From contig JAQXWB010000112.1 in assembly GCA_029225225.1 (NCBI GenBank), forward strand, positions 1 through 39,314: a stretch of DNA of 39,314 bases. The letters are read 5' to 3'. Positions 1 through 6,218 of the stretch are shown here, in pieces. The notes under the pieces were generated by a model. The model was not told where the DNA came from and did no database searches. It saw only the letters and a program-made list of their open reading frames with translations. Origin of the DNA: Bacillota bacterium (GTDB lineage Bacteria > Bacillota > Clostridia > Oscillospirales > Oscillospiraceae). How positions within the stretch are numbered: the stretch's first letter is position 1; every line of letters begins with the position of its first letter. The translations under genes and the position numbers were made by a program.

Positions 1-141
1 AGCAACGCCCGGCATACTCTTTGAACTACCTGACACCTGTACAATACCGCAAGTCCTTTCCCGTTGTTGCCGGTGTCCGTTAGCAGATTATCTTAAGTAC
101 ATATTCTGAGATTTCGTGTCCAATTTTTGTTGACTACTGCA
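1..141 (+). mobile_element. 3' end of an IS3-like insertion sequence (partial)
   Basis: The window opens inside a reading frame that stops at 81-83, followed by about 60 bases ending near GTTGACTACTGCA. That tail resembles the right terminal inverted repeat of IS3-family elements, which commonly ends in a GTCCAA-type run and a terminal CA. The right boundary near 141 is an estimate. The left end and most of the transposase lie outside the window, so completeness and activity cannot be judged. Confidence 0.5.
3..83 (+). CDS. Transposase C-terminus (IS3-like, 5' truncated by window edge)
   Basis: Twenty-six codons are readable before a TAG stop. They contain RPAYSLNYLTPVQYR, which matches the C-terminal signature of DDE/rve-type transposases of the IS3 family (N-x-RP-x(n)-L-x-Y-x-TP-x-x-Y). 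The DDE catalytic residues would lie upstream, outside the window. The frame is followed by sequence resembling an IS right end, which supports the call. The evidence is short, so the family assignment is likely but not secure. Confidence 0.5.
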   Translation, partial: QRPAYSLNYLTPVQYRKSFPVVAGVR

Positions 142-159
142 AACCATACCATATGCGAA

Positions 160-187
160 CCCCCTCCGGAGAGGTCTCCGGAGGGGG
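160..187 (-). terminator. Hairpin downstream of hpf
   Basis: A perfect 13-bp inverted repeat with a 2-base loop (CCCCCTCCGGAGA, GG, TCTCCGGAGGGGG) lies 18 bases beyond the hpf stop. It is followed on the minus strand by only a short T run, so it is a strong hairpin but not a textbook intrinsic terminator. It also separates hpf from the IS remnant. Confidence 0.5.
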
Positions 188-205
188 GGGGTGGTGGATT
201 CAGTA

Positions 206-745
206 TCAGCCAATATTTTCAATCAAGCCATAGCCGCCGTCGTTTCTCTTGTAGACAACCGCAAACGCTTCGCCGTTTTCCTCGTCCTTAAATGCAAAGA
301 AGTTGTGCTCCAGCAGGTTCATTTGCAGGATCGCTTCCTCACGGGTCATCGGCTTCATCGGGAATTCCTTGACACGGACGATCTCAAAATGGCCCTCCTC
401 CTCTGCCTCGGGTGCAAAGGAAGTGACCTCCGCCGAGCGGACGAAGGCATCCTGACGCAGGCGACGGGCAAGGCGGGTCTTGTTCTTGCGGATCTGACGC
501 TCGATGGTGGACACCGCAGCATCAATCGACGCATACATATCCGACGTTGCCTCGCTTGCGCGGAAATAGGTGTTTGCGGCGTGGACCGTAATTTCAACCT
601 TATTACGATCCTTTTCTACAGAAAAGGCGACAAGTGCCTCCGCATCGTCACGGAAAAAACGTTCCAACTTCATAACCTTCTTCTCGGCATAAGCGTGGAC
701 GCTGGAGGGCAGGCTGACTTTTTTCTCGGAAAACTGGAATTTCAT
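206..745 (-). CDS. hpf: Ribosome hibernation promoting factor, long form
   Basis: This 179-aa protein is the long HPF type. Residues 1-95 form the ribosome-binding S30AE/YfiA domain, beginning MKFQFSEKKVSL, with basic residues in the helix around RQIRKNKTRLARRLRQ. Residues 120-179 form the C-terminal dimerisation domain (FEIVRVKEFPMKPMTREEAI, then HNFFAFKDE). In the family the long form drives 100S ribosome dimers in stationary phase and sits in the 30S decoding region. The ATG is preceded by a good Shine-Dalgarno (GAAAGGAGCGACTACT). The gene has its own TTGAAA-N16-TATAAT promoter, and its leader contains a 9-bp hairpin at 769-790. The length is normal for the family. Confidence 0.95.
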   Translation of the reverse strand: MKFQFSEKKVSLPSSVHAYAEKKVMKLERFFRDDAEALVAFSVEKDRNKVEITVHAANTYFRASEATSDMYASIDAAVSTIERQIRKNKTRLARRLRQDAFVRSAEVTSFAPEAEEEGHFEIVRVKEFPMKPMTREEAILQMNLLEHNFFAFKDEENGEAFAVVYKRNDGGYGLIENIG

Positions 746-768
746 AGTAGTCGCTCCTTTCGTGTTAT

Positions 769-790
769 GTAAGCGCCGATTGGCGTTTAC
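769..790 (-). other. Hairpin in hpf 5' leader
   Basis: A stem of about 9 bp (GTAAGCGCC, GATT, GGCGTTTAC, with one GT-type mismatch) lies between the promoter and the Shine-Dalgarno of hpf. It has no T-tract. It may affect mRNA stability or translation, but nothing in the sequence decides this. Confidence 0.4.
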
Positions 791-808
791 TTTGGTCTTG
801 CTGTCTAT

Positions 809-836
809 ATTATAACATAAATCTCAGAAATTTCAA
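809..836 (-). promoter_or_regulatory. Sigma-A promoter of hpf
   Basis: TTGAAA at 831-836 and TATAAT at 809-814 on the minus strand are separated by 16 bases. The -35 box overlaps the stop codon of the DUF4364 gene upstream. Confidence 0.75.
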
Positions 837-1372
837 GTATCTTCCTTCGGTGCTGCGAGAAGCTGATCCATAATCATGCGATAGATCGTCTCCGCATTTT
901 CTTTGAACGCCGAGGCAAGGCGAACCGCGTGCTTTTGCGTGGGCGCCATCAGCTCCATGCGCAAAAGATCGCTGACCTCGTCGTTCAGGCTGAGGCAGAC
1001 GGTATAGTCTCCGCTCTCGCGCTGCCGGATCGAGGTTTTGACGAAGCTGCTTCTCTGCACGGCGCGGTTGAAGCGATCCACCGCAGCCTGTGCCCGCTGC
1101 ATCACGGGATAGGGCACGGCATCCTCCGTGACCGCGCACGCCTCACGGCCTTTTTCGGTAATCTGATAGCGCTCGCCCTCAACCTTCTCTAAATGGCCGC
1201 TATCCACCATCTGCGGCACGGCCTGCGCCAAATCGAAATAGCTCAGGCAGTCATCCTGATAGGCAAGCTCATAAATTTTCTGCATGTCAATTGGATACAT
1301 CACCCTTGACATCACATAAAGTATCAGCAGTTTCACATCCAACATATCATGAATGAATCCGCGCCGTTCCAC
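833..1372 (-). CDS. DUF4364 family protein
   Basis: A protein of about 179 aa of the Firmicutes DUF4364 family, recognised from its N-terminal winged-helix-like stretch (DVKLLILYVMSRVMYPIDMQ, then QMVDSGHLEKVEGERYQITEKGREA). Residues 28-85 resemble a PadR/winged-helix fold, so DNA binding is possible but unproven. The frame is open further upstream, but a TTGTCA-N17-TATAAT promoter lies inside that extension. I therefore place the start at a GTG (1372) preceded by GAGGG at 9 bases. An ATG nine codons downstream (1345) is the alternative and lacks a Shine-Dalgarno. The stop overlaps the hpf promoter. The biological role is unknown. Confidence 0.8.
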   Translation of the reverse strand: MERRGFIHDMLDVKLLILYVMSRVMYPIDMQKIYELAYQDDCLSYFDLAQAVPQMVDSGHLEKVEGERYQITEKGREACAVTEDAVPYPVMQRAQAAVDRFNRAVQRSSFVKTSIRQRESGDYTVCLSLNDEVSDLLRMELMAPTQKHAVRLASAFKENAETIYRMIMDQLLAAPKEDT

Positions 1373-1399
1373 ACATATCACATCCCTCTTCTTTCTTTT

Positions 1400-1428
1400 A
1401 TTATAGCGCAATCGACGCTTCTTGACAA
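1400..1428 (-). promoter_or_regulatory. Sigma-A promoter of the DUF4364 gene
   Basis: TTGTCA (1423-1428), a 17-base spacer and a perfect TATAAT (1400-1405) lie on the minus strand. Its position rules out the longest possible start of the downstream reading frame. Confidence 0.8.
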
Positions 1429-1438
1429 CAACTCTTTT

Positions 1439-1467
1439 CACCAATTTGCAAATTGAAACATAGGCTG
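1439..1467 (+). promoter_or_regulatory. Possible sigma-K-type promoter of dpaAB
   Basis: CACC at 1439-1442, a 16-base spacer, then CATAGGCTG at 1459-1467 approximate the Bacillus sigma-K consensus (mACm, N16-17, CATAnnnTA). No sigma-A promoter is apparent for dpaA. In Bacillus subtilis the dipicolinate synthase operon is transcribed by sigma-K in the mother cell. The last two bases do not match, and the predicted transcript start would lie close to the Shine-Dalgarno, so this remains tentative. Confidence 0.35.
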
Positions 1468-1488
1468 TAGGGAAAGGATGTGAGCGGT

Positions 1489-2316
1489 ATGGAGGAAACG
1501 CTGTGGATGGTCGGCGGTGACGAGCGCAGCTTTTGGGCGGCGCAGCATCTTCGGAATCAACGCTTTACGGTGCTGACGCAAGGTGTGCCGAAGCTTTCGG
1601 ATACACCTCTCCCTTCCGCGTTTTCTATGCTGATTTTACCATTCCCGTCGTTTCGCGGTGCGTTGGTGCGCGGTGTCTCCGCGGTTCCCGTGGAGGAGCT
1701 GCTCTGCCGCGCAAACGGACAGACCCGCGTGTTTGGCGGGCAGTTCGGCATTTGGCGAGAGGCGTTCGAGAGCCGAGGCGCGCGCGTCACAGACCTGTAT
1801 GACACGGAGCCGCTGACAACTGCCAACGCCGTTCCTACGGCGGAGGGTGCCCTTGCCATCGCCATGGAACGCTCCCCGATCACGCTGCACAACGCAAGCT
1901 GCCTTGTCATCGGCTATGGGCGCATCGGGAAGCTCTTGGCGCGCAGGCTGCAAGCACTCGGCGCCTCCGTTACCGTCGCGGCGCGGAAGTCCGCCGACCG
2001 CGCACTTGCCGAGGCGTGCGGGATGCAGTCGGAGGAAACGGGAAACTACCTGCACGGCTTAGGTCAATACGATTTCGTTTTCAACACCGTGCCCGCCGCA
2101 ACGCTGAACGAAGCACAATTGCGCCGTCTGCCGCCCGAGTGTATGCTGCTGGAGCTTGCCTCGCCGCCCTACGGCATCGACGCGGAGGCTTGCAAGCGTT
2201 TAGGACTTTTCTATGTACTCGCCTCCGGACTTCCCGGGCAGTATGCGCCGAAAACCGCAGGCGCGCTCTATGCGCAAAGCATCCTCGACCTGCTTGATCG
2301 GGAGGAAACGCCATGA
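1489..2316 (+). CDS. dpaA: Dipicolinate synthase subunit A
   Basis: A 275-aa protein that, with DpaB, makes dipicolinic acid from dihydrodipicolinate (or its hydroxylated precursor) in the sporulating mother cell. It has an N-terminal MVGGDERSFW motif typical of DpaA and the conserved PTAEGALAIAMERSP stretch. A Rossmann NAD(P)-binding loop (VIGYGRIGKLLARRLQALGA) lies around residues 141-160. The ATG at 1489 is chosen because GGAAAGGA lies 10 bases upstream. A GTG three codons earlier would leave only one base of spacing. The stop overlaps the dpaB start (ATGA), which indicates translational coupling. The protein is slightly shorter than Bacillus SpoVFA (about 297 aa). Confidence 0.93.
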   Translation: MEETLWMVGGDERSFWAAQHLRNQRFTVLTQGVPKLSDTPLPSAFSMLILPFPSFRGALVRGVSAVPVEELLCRANGQTRVFGGQFGIWREAFESRGARVTDLYDTEPLTTANAVPTAEGALAIAMERSPITLHNASCLVIGYGRIGKLLARRLQALGASVTVAARKSADRALAEACGMQSEETGNYLHGLGQYDFVFNTVPAATLNEAQLRRLPPECMLLELASPPYGIDAEACKRLGLFYVLASGLPGQYAPKTAGALYAQSILDLLDREETP

Positions 2317-2879
2317 AACCTGTTGTCGGGCTTGCGTTTTGCGGCTCGTTTTGTACCTTTCGAAAGACGGTGGACGCATTGAAACTGCTCACGGAGCGTT
2401 TTGACGTCGTGCCGATCTTCTCCTTTGCCTCCTACGAAACGGACACGCGCTTCGGCAAAGCGGAGGATTTCCGCGCCGAAGTAGAGGAAATCTGCGGCAG
2501 AACCGTTCTGCATACCCTTGCCGAAGTCGAACCGTTCGGGCCGAAAAAGCAGCTCGACCTCTTGATTGTTGCGCCCTGCACGGGCAACACCCTCGGGAAG
2601 CTGGCAAACGGCATTGCGGACACCCCTGCGACCTTCGCCTGCAAAGCCCATCTGCGCAACGCGCGCCCTGTCCTACTCGCCATCTCGACAAATGACGGGC
2701 TGACGGCAAGCGCAGAGAATATCGGTCGGCTGCTCAATCGTAAGCACTATTATTTCGTCCCCTTCGGGCAGGACAGTCCGCAGGGCAAGCCCTACAGTCT
2801 CGTCGCCGATTTCTCGTTGCTGCCCCTTGCCGCGGAGAGCGCACTTCTCGGGCAGCAGCTCCAACCGATTTTGCGGTGA
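2313..2879 (+). CDS. dpaB: Dipicolinate synthase subunit B
   Basis: A 188-aa flavoprotein-fold subunit of dipicolinate synthase. The N-terminus VVGLAFCGSFCTFRKTVDAL and the block VAPCTGNTLGKLANGIADTP followed by ACKAHLRNARPVLLAIS are characteristic of SpoVFB/DpaB and of the wider flavoprotein family. It starts within the dpaA stop codon, with a GGAGG Shine-Dalgarno inside the end of dpaA. In Bacillus the operon continues with asd and dapG. Here it ends after dpaB, and a new sigma-A promoter follows. The pair marks the host as an endospore former. Confidence 0.95.
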   Translation: MKPVVGLAFCGSFCTFRKTVDALKLLTERFDVVPIFSFASYETDTRFGKAEDFRAEVEEICGRTVLHTLAEVEPFGPKKQLDLLIVAPCTGNTLGKLANGIADTPATFACKAHLRNARPVLLAISTNDGLTASAENIGRLLNRKHYYFVPFGQDSPQGKPYSLVADFSLLPLAAESALLGQQLQPILR

Positions 2880-2891
2880 GGCTAATTTTTG

Positions 2892-2920
2892 TTGCATTTG
2901 GAAACACAGGCAGTTATAAT
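2892..2920 (+). promoter_or_regulatory. Sigma-A promoter of the glycosyltransferase operon
   Basis: TTGCAT (2892-2897), a 17-base spacer and TATAAT (2915-2920). A repeat palindrome lies immediately downstream in the transcribed leader. Confidence 0.7.
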
Positions 2921-2925
2921 ACTTA

Positions 2926-2950
2926 TGTAGGGGCGGCTATCAGCCGCCCG
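2926..2950. repeat. Intergenic palindromic repeat in a 5' leader
   Basis: TGTAGGGGCGGCT, ATC, AGCCGCCC forms an 8-bp perfect stem. The same TGTAGGGGCGG...CCGCCC unit recurs at 13,882, 17,298 and 33,851. This copy lies between the -10 box and the Shine-Dalgarno of the glycosyltransferase gene, so it is transcribed. Confidence 0.7.
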
Positions 2951-2984
2951 AATCTCAAATACTTCTTTTAAAGGAGATCACACC

Positions 2985-3971
2985 ATGCCGAGATTCAGTC
3001 TGATCGTACCGGTCTATCGGGTGGAAGCATATCTGCCGAAGTGTATCGACTCTGTTTTAGCCCAAACCTGTCAGGACTATGAGCTGCTCCTGATCGACGA
3101 CGGCTCGCCGGACGGGTGCGGGAAGATTTGTGACGACTACGCCGCAAAATATCAGGACAAGCTCCGTGCGATCCATCAGCCCAACGGCGGCGCAGGCGCG
3201 GCAAGAAATCACGGCATTCAGTTAGCACGCGGCGAGTATTTGCTTTTCGTGGACAGCGACGATTCTCTTTCCCCGGATTTCCTCGCGGCACTCTCGGCGG
3301 TCATACAGAAAGCACCGGCTGATTTGATTCTCTTCGGCGCAGAAGTCGAACGCGACGGCAGAAAAGTGGACGAGCTGCACGAGAACGTCCCCGTAGAAAC
3401 GCTCCTCTCCGTGAAGGACGAGCCGACGCTGTATTTCGGCGTGATGGCGCCGTGGAACCGCGCTTACCGCCGCACACTTTTTACGGAACATGACATCGAC
3501 TTTGCCACAAAGGTCTGGTACGAAGATATCCGCGTCGTAACAAAGCTGCTTGCCGTCGCGCAAACCGCTTACCGTCTGCCCGGCGCATATTACCACTACC
3601 TCCAGCGCGAGGGCAGCGCAATGAACAATAAAAATGTCGAGCGTAATGCTGAAATTCTGCAAGCCTACGACGATATCCTCGCTTGGTACGAGGCGCACGG
3701 CTATTTGGAATCGTGCCGCGAGGAGCTGACCTTTCAAGCGGTGCAGCACATTCTGCTCGCCGCGACGGTGCGCGTGCTGCAAATTGACCGCAAGAGCCAT
3801 TTGATAGAGGATTTCCGCGCCTATATGGAACAGCATTTCCCGTATTTCCGTGAAAACAAATATCTTCCGCTTTTGGATAAGAACAAGCAACTCATCTACC
3901 GCCTGCTGCTGAACAAGCACTACCGCACTGTACAAATGATTTTCCGCGTCAAGCGGCTGCTCGGGAGGTAA
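2985..3971 (+). CDS. Family 2 glycosyltransferase
   Basis: A 328-aa GT-A fold glycosyltransferase. Residues 4-110 form the GT2 domain. The N-terminal nucleotide-binding strand is FSLIVPVYRVEAYLPKCIDS, followed by LLIDDGSPDGCG, the GGAGAARNHGI loop and the metal-binding DSD in FVDSDDSL. No transmembrane segment is obvious, so it probably acts at the cytoplasmic face on a lipid- or polymer-linked acceptor. Donor and acceptor cannot be read from sequence. The ATG follows AAAGGAGATCACACC. It is the first gene of a three-gene run; the SDR gene starts two bases after its stop. A role in surface polysaccharide or glycolipid synthesis is plausible but inferred. Confidence 0.9.
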   Translation: MPRFSLIVPVYRVEAYLPKCIDSVLAQTCQDYELLLIDDGSPDGCGKICDDYAAKYQDKLRAIHQPNGGAGAARNHGIQLARGEYLLFVDSDDSLSPDFLAALSAVIQKAPADLILFGAEVERDGRKVDELHENVPVETLLSVKDEPTLYFGVMAPWNRAYRRTLFTEHDIDFATKVWYEDIRVVTKLLAVAQTAYRLPGAYYHYLQREGSAMNNKNVERNAEILQAYDDILAWYEAHGYLESCREELTFQAVQHILLAATVRVLQIDRKSHLIEDFRAYMEQHFPYFRENKYLPLLDKNKQLIYRLLLNKHYRTVQMIFRVKRLLGR

Positions 3972-3973
3972 CC

Positions 3974-4774
3974 ATGAAACAGAAGCTGATTGGAAAAAAT
4001 GCCATCGTCACAGGCGCGTCCTCCGGCATCGGACGGGCAACGGCGCTTGCGCTGGCAAAGCAGGGCGCAAATGTCGCGCTGATCGCCCGCAACGAGGCAC
4101 GGCTGAATGCGGTCGCTGCGGAGGTTCGGGCGCTGGGGGTACAGGCCGAGGTGCTGCTTGCGGACATTCGTGACGAAGCGCAGCTCAAAGCCGCCGTAGA
4201 CGGTGCTGTGGAGCGCTTCGGTGTGATACATATCTGCCACTGCAACGCCGGCATCTATCTCCGCTGCCCTGCCGCGGAGCTGACGCAGGCGCAGATTCGC
4301 GGAATGATGGAGAACAATTTCTTCGGCAATCTCTCCACGGCGTATGCCATTTTGCCCCATTTCCGCGCGCAAGGCGGCGGTCATTTGATCGTCACCGTCT
4401 CCATGGACGGCAAAAAGGGCGTACCGCCGGACGCTGCGTATGTCGCAACAAAATTCGCGCTCAACGGTTTCTTTCAGGTCATGCGGCAGGAACTGCGCCG
4501 CGAAGGCATTCACGTCGGCATGATCTTCCCCAGCCGCACCGACACGCCGCAGATTGCCCATGTCGCCTGCCCAAAAATTACGCCGAAGGCCTCACCCGAC
4601 AAGATGGCGAATGCCGTCGTCAAGTGTATCCTGCGGAACAAGCGGGAAATGCTCGTGCCCTATCTGCCGTGCAAGCTGCTTGTCTTTGCCGACGCGATAT
4701 CACCCCGCCTCGGCGACTGGATGGTGCGGGCTTTCGAGCTCGACGGTGTGCAGACCGGCGACCCGATCGTTTGA
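3974..4774 (+). CDS. Short-chain dehydrogenase/reductase
   Basis: A 266-aa classical SDR. The cofactor-binding motif TGASSGIGRA is at about residues 14-23, followed by ARNEARL, which favours NADP(H). The NAG motif is in CHCNAGIY and the active-site serine in VTVSMDG. The catalytic pair YVATK has the usual YxxxK spacing. The C-terminal part after residue 200 is variable and carries no clear substrate signature. The gene lies between the glycosyltransferase and the VOC protein on one transcript, so these three may act on one metabolite or surface compound. The substrate is unknown. Confidence 0.9.
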   Translation: MKQKLIGKNAIVTGASSGIGRATALALAKQGANVALIARNEARLNAVAAEVRALGVQAEVLLADIRDEAQLKAAVDGAVERFGVIHICHCNAGIYLRCPAAELTQAQIRGMMENNFFGNLSTAYAILPHFRAQGGGHLIVTVSMDGKKGVPPDAAYVATKFALNGFFQVMRQELRREGIHVGMIFPSRTDTPQIAHVACPKITPKASPDKMANAVVKCILRNKREMLVPYLPCKLLVFADAISPRLGDWMVRAFELDGVQTGDPIV

Positions 4775-4783
4775 GGTGCCGCC

Positions 4784-5317
4784 ATGAAGATGAAATTCAA
4801 GCGCGTCCACCAGCTCGGCTATGTTGTCGAGGACATGGAAAAGGCAATGGACGAATACGGGAAAATCTACGGCATCAAGGCATGGTATCGCGCCGTAAAC
4901 AACCCTGTAGGTCAGCTATATTATAAGGGGCAGCCGTTCACCGATCCGGGCTACGATGTTGTCGTCGGCTATTGCGGCAAGACGGAGATCGAGCTGATCA
5001 CCACCGGCGGCGCGGAAAACATCTACACTGCCTTTATTCGCGCCCATGGCTACGGCTTGCATCACTTCTGCTTTTTCGTCCGCGATATCCGACCTTATGT
5101 GACGGAATATGAAAAGCGCGGCTGGGTCGTCACGCAAAACGGCGTCATCAACGGAAAAAGCACCAAAAGCCACTTCGCCTATCTGACACGCCCCGAGGAT
5201 GAGGCGGGCACTGTCGTAGAATTCGGAGATACGCATTGGGGCTTTCTGCGCATGACGCGGAGTAAGCTGAATATGGCGCTCGGCGTCCTCACCGGCAACG
5301 CCGTCCGCATCCGCTGA
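4784..5317 (+). CDS. VOC (glyoxalase/bleomycin-resistance fold) protein
   Basis: A 177-aa vicinal-oxygen-chelate protein with the two expected beta-alpha-beta-beta-beta halves. Likely metal ligands are His in VHQLGYVV (residue 8), Glu in KTEIELI, His in GLHHFCFFV and Glu in GTVVEFGDT. These are arranged as in glyoxalase I and methylmalonyl-CoA epimerase. The ATG follows GAGGTG at 6 bases. It is the last gene of the transcript, and a clear terminator follows. The reaction cannot be named. Epimerase, lyase or dioxygenase activity are all possible in this superfamily. Confidence 0.85.
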   Translation: MKMKFKRVHQLGYVVEDMEKAMDEYGKIYGIKAWYRAVNNPVGQLYYKGQPFTDPGYDVVVGYCGKTEIELITTGGAENIYTAFIRAHGYGLHHFCFFVRDIRPYVTEYEKRGWVVTQNGVINGKSTKSHFAYLTRPEDEAGTVVEFGDTHWGFLRMTRSKLNMALGVLTGNAVRIR

Positions 5318-5331
5318 CAAGAAAACAGAAC

Positions 5332-5365
5332 GCGGCTTCGCCAAACGAGCGAAGCCGCATTTTCA
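5332..5365 (+). terminator. Intrinsic terminator after the VOC gene
   Basis: GCGGCTTCG, a 9-base loop and CGAAGCCGC, followed by ATTTTC. The stem is a perfect 9 bp, 14 bases past the stop codon. Confidence 0.75.
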
Positions 5366-5388
5366 CTATGGTTATGTCATGAACCCCC

Positions 5389-5656
5389 TGTAGGGCGGAG
5401 ACATGTCCCAAATGACCGCGTAAGCGGCAGGCGGTACAAACAAGTACTCCTGTACACACTTGGCAGTTCCTCCACAAAATTGCCGCGTCGCTGCGCTCCT
5501 CGCAATGACAGGTAGGGTGCCCTCTTATCTCATTGCGAGGAGCGCAGCGACGTGGCAATCTCTTTTCATTTTGTGTCACGGGGACAGGATCCTTGACACA
5601 TTTTCTGTACGCACTTGACAGTTTCTGCGTCGTTTGGAACATGTACCCGCCCTACA
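5389..5656. repeat. MITE-like inverted-repeat element, complete copy
   Basis: A 268-base element fills the gap between the VOC terminator and the kinase gene. The ends are inverted copies: TGTAGGGCGGAGACATGTCC at the left, and at the right the complement of TGTAGGGCGGGTACATGTTC. Inside lies a second inverted pair, ATTGCCGCGTCGCTGCGCTC (5479 on) against GAGCGCAGCGACGTGGCAAT (5540 on). There is no convincing coding potential. Related copies are at 8,562, 15,897, 26,561 and, in part, at 13,882, 23,839 and 33,851. Confidence 0.8.
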
Positions 5657-5688
5657 GCGGTACTGCCGTTTTTACGAAGCCGCGTTGG

Positions 5689-6216
5689 TTATTTGTTCAG
5701 ATATTCCATAAATTCCGGCGTTTTTGACCAGTATTTTACACCCCAGTGTTCAAAATCCCACTGCTCCATATAGTTATTGCATTCGTAGTCCACATAAAAC
5801 AGCTTGCCGTCCTGCACGACAAAGTTTGTTGGGAAATAGTCGATATTCGTCCCGGCGGTGTAGAGCTTATGGCAGAGCACCCGCATTTGTTCCAAATAGC
5901 GCTCCTCCATGCGATCCTGCTTGACAAGGTCAAAGATCGTCTCGCCGTCGATGAATTCCTTCAAGATGCGCTCCTGCGCCGTATCCGTATCCAAGAGCTT
6001 CGGCATCGGTACGCCGATTTTCAGCAGCCGCGCATAATCACGCAGCTCCGATTCCAGCTTATTGCCAAACTGATAATAATCGCAAGGCTCATGATGGATC
6101 TGCTTCAGCACATACTGCGCCGTACCGTCCGTCACAAGGTAGGAGTAGCCGCCCTTGCCCTTGCCGAGCAGCCGTAAAACCGAAAACTCCCGCCCATTGA
6201 CCGTCATTTTGTCCAT
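5689..6216 (-). CDS. Small protein-kinase-like protein
   Basis: A 175-aa kinase-fold protein of the minimal Bud32/RIO-like or phosphotransferase size. It has a glycine-rich loop (LGKGKGGYSYLV), a probable ATP-binding lysine (YVLKQI) and ILKEFIDG at the hinge. The catalytic-loop-like NIDYFPTNFVV carries D and N in the D-x(4)-N spacing of HRDxxxxN, and FYVDYE stands at the DFG position. It could phosphorylate a protein or a small molecule. The start at 6216 is favoured because GGAG lies 9 bases upstream. The ATG at 6222 overlaps the ahcY stop (ATGA) but is only 3 bases from that Shine-Dalgarno. The gene follows ahcY without a gap, so the two are co-translated. Confidence 0.75.
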   Translation of the reverse strand: MDKMTVNGREFSVLRLLGKGKGGYSYLVTDGTAQYVLKQIHHEPCDYYQFGNKLESELRDYARLLKIGVPMPKLLDTDTAQERILKEFIDGETIFDLVKQDRMEERYLEQMRVLCHKLYTAGTNIDYFPTNFVVQDGKLFYVDYECNNYMEQWDFEHWGVKYWSKTPEFMEYLNK

Positions 6217-6218
6217 AC

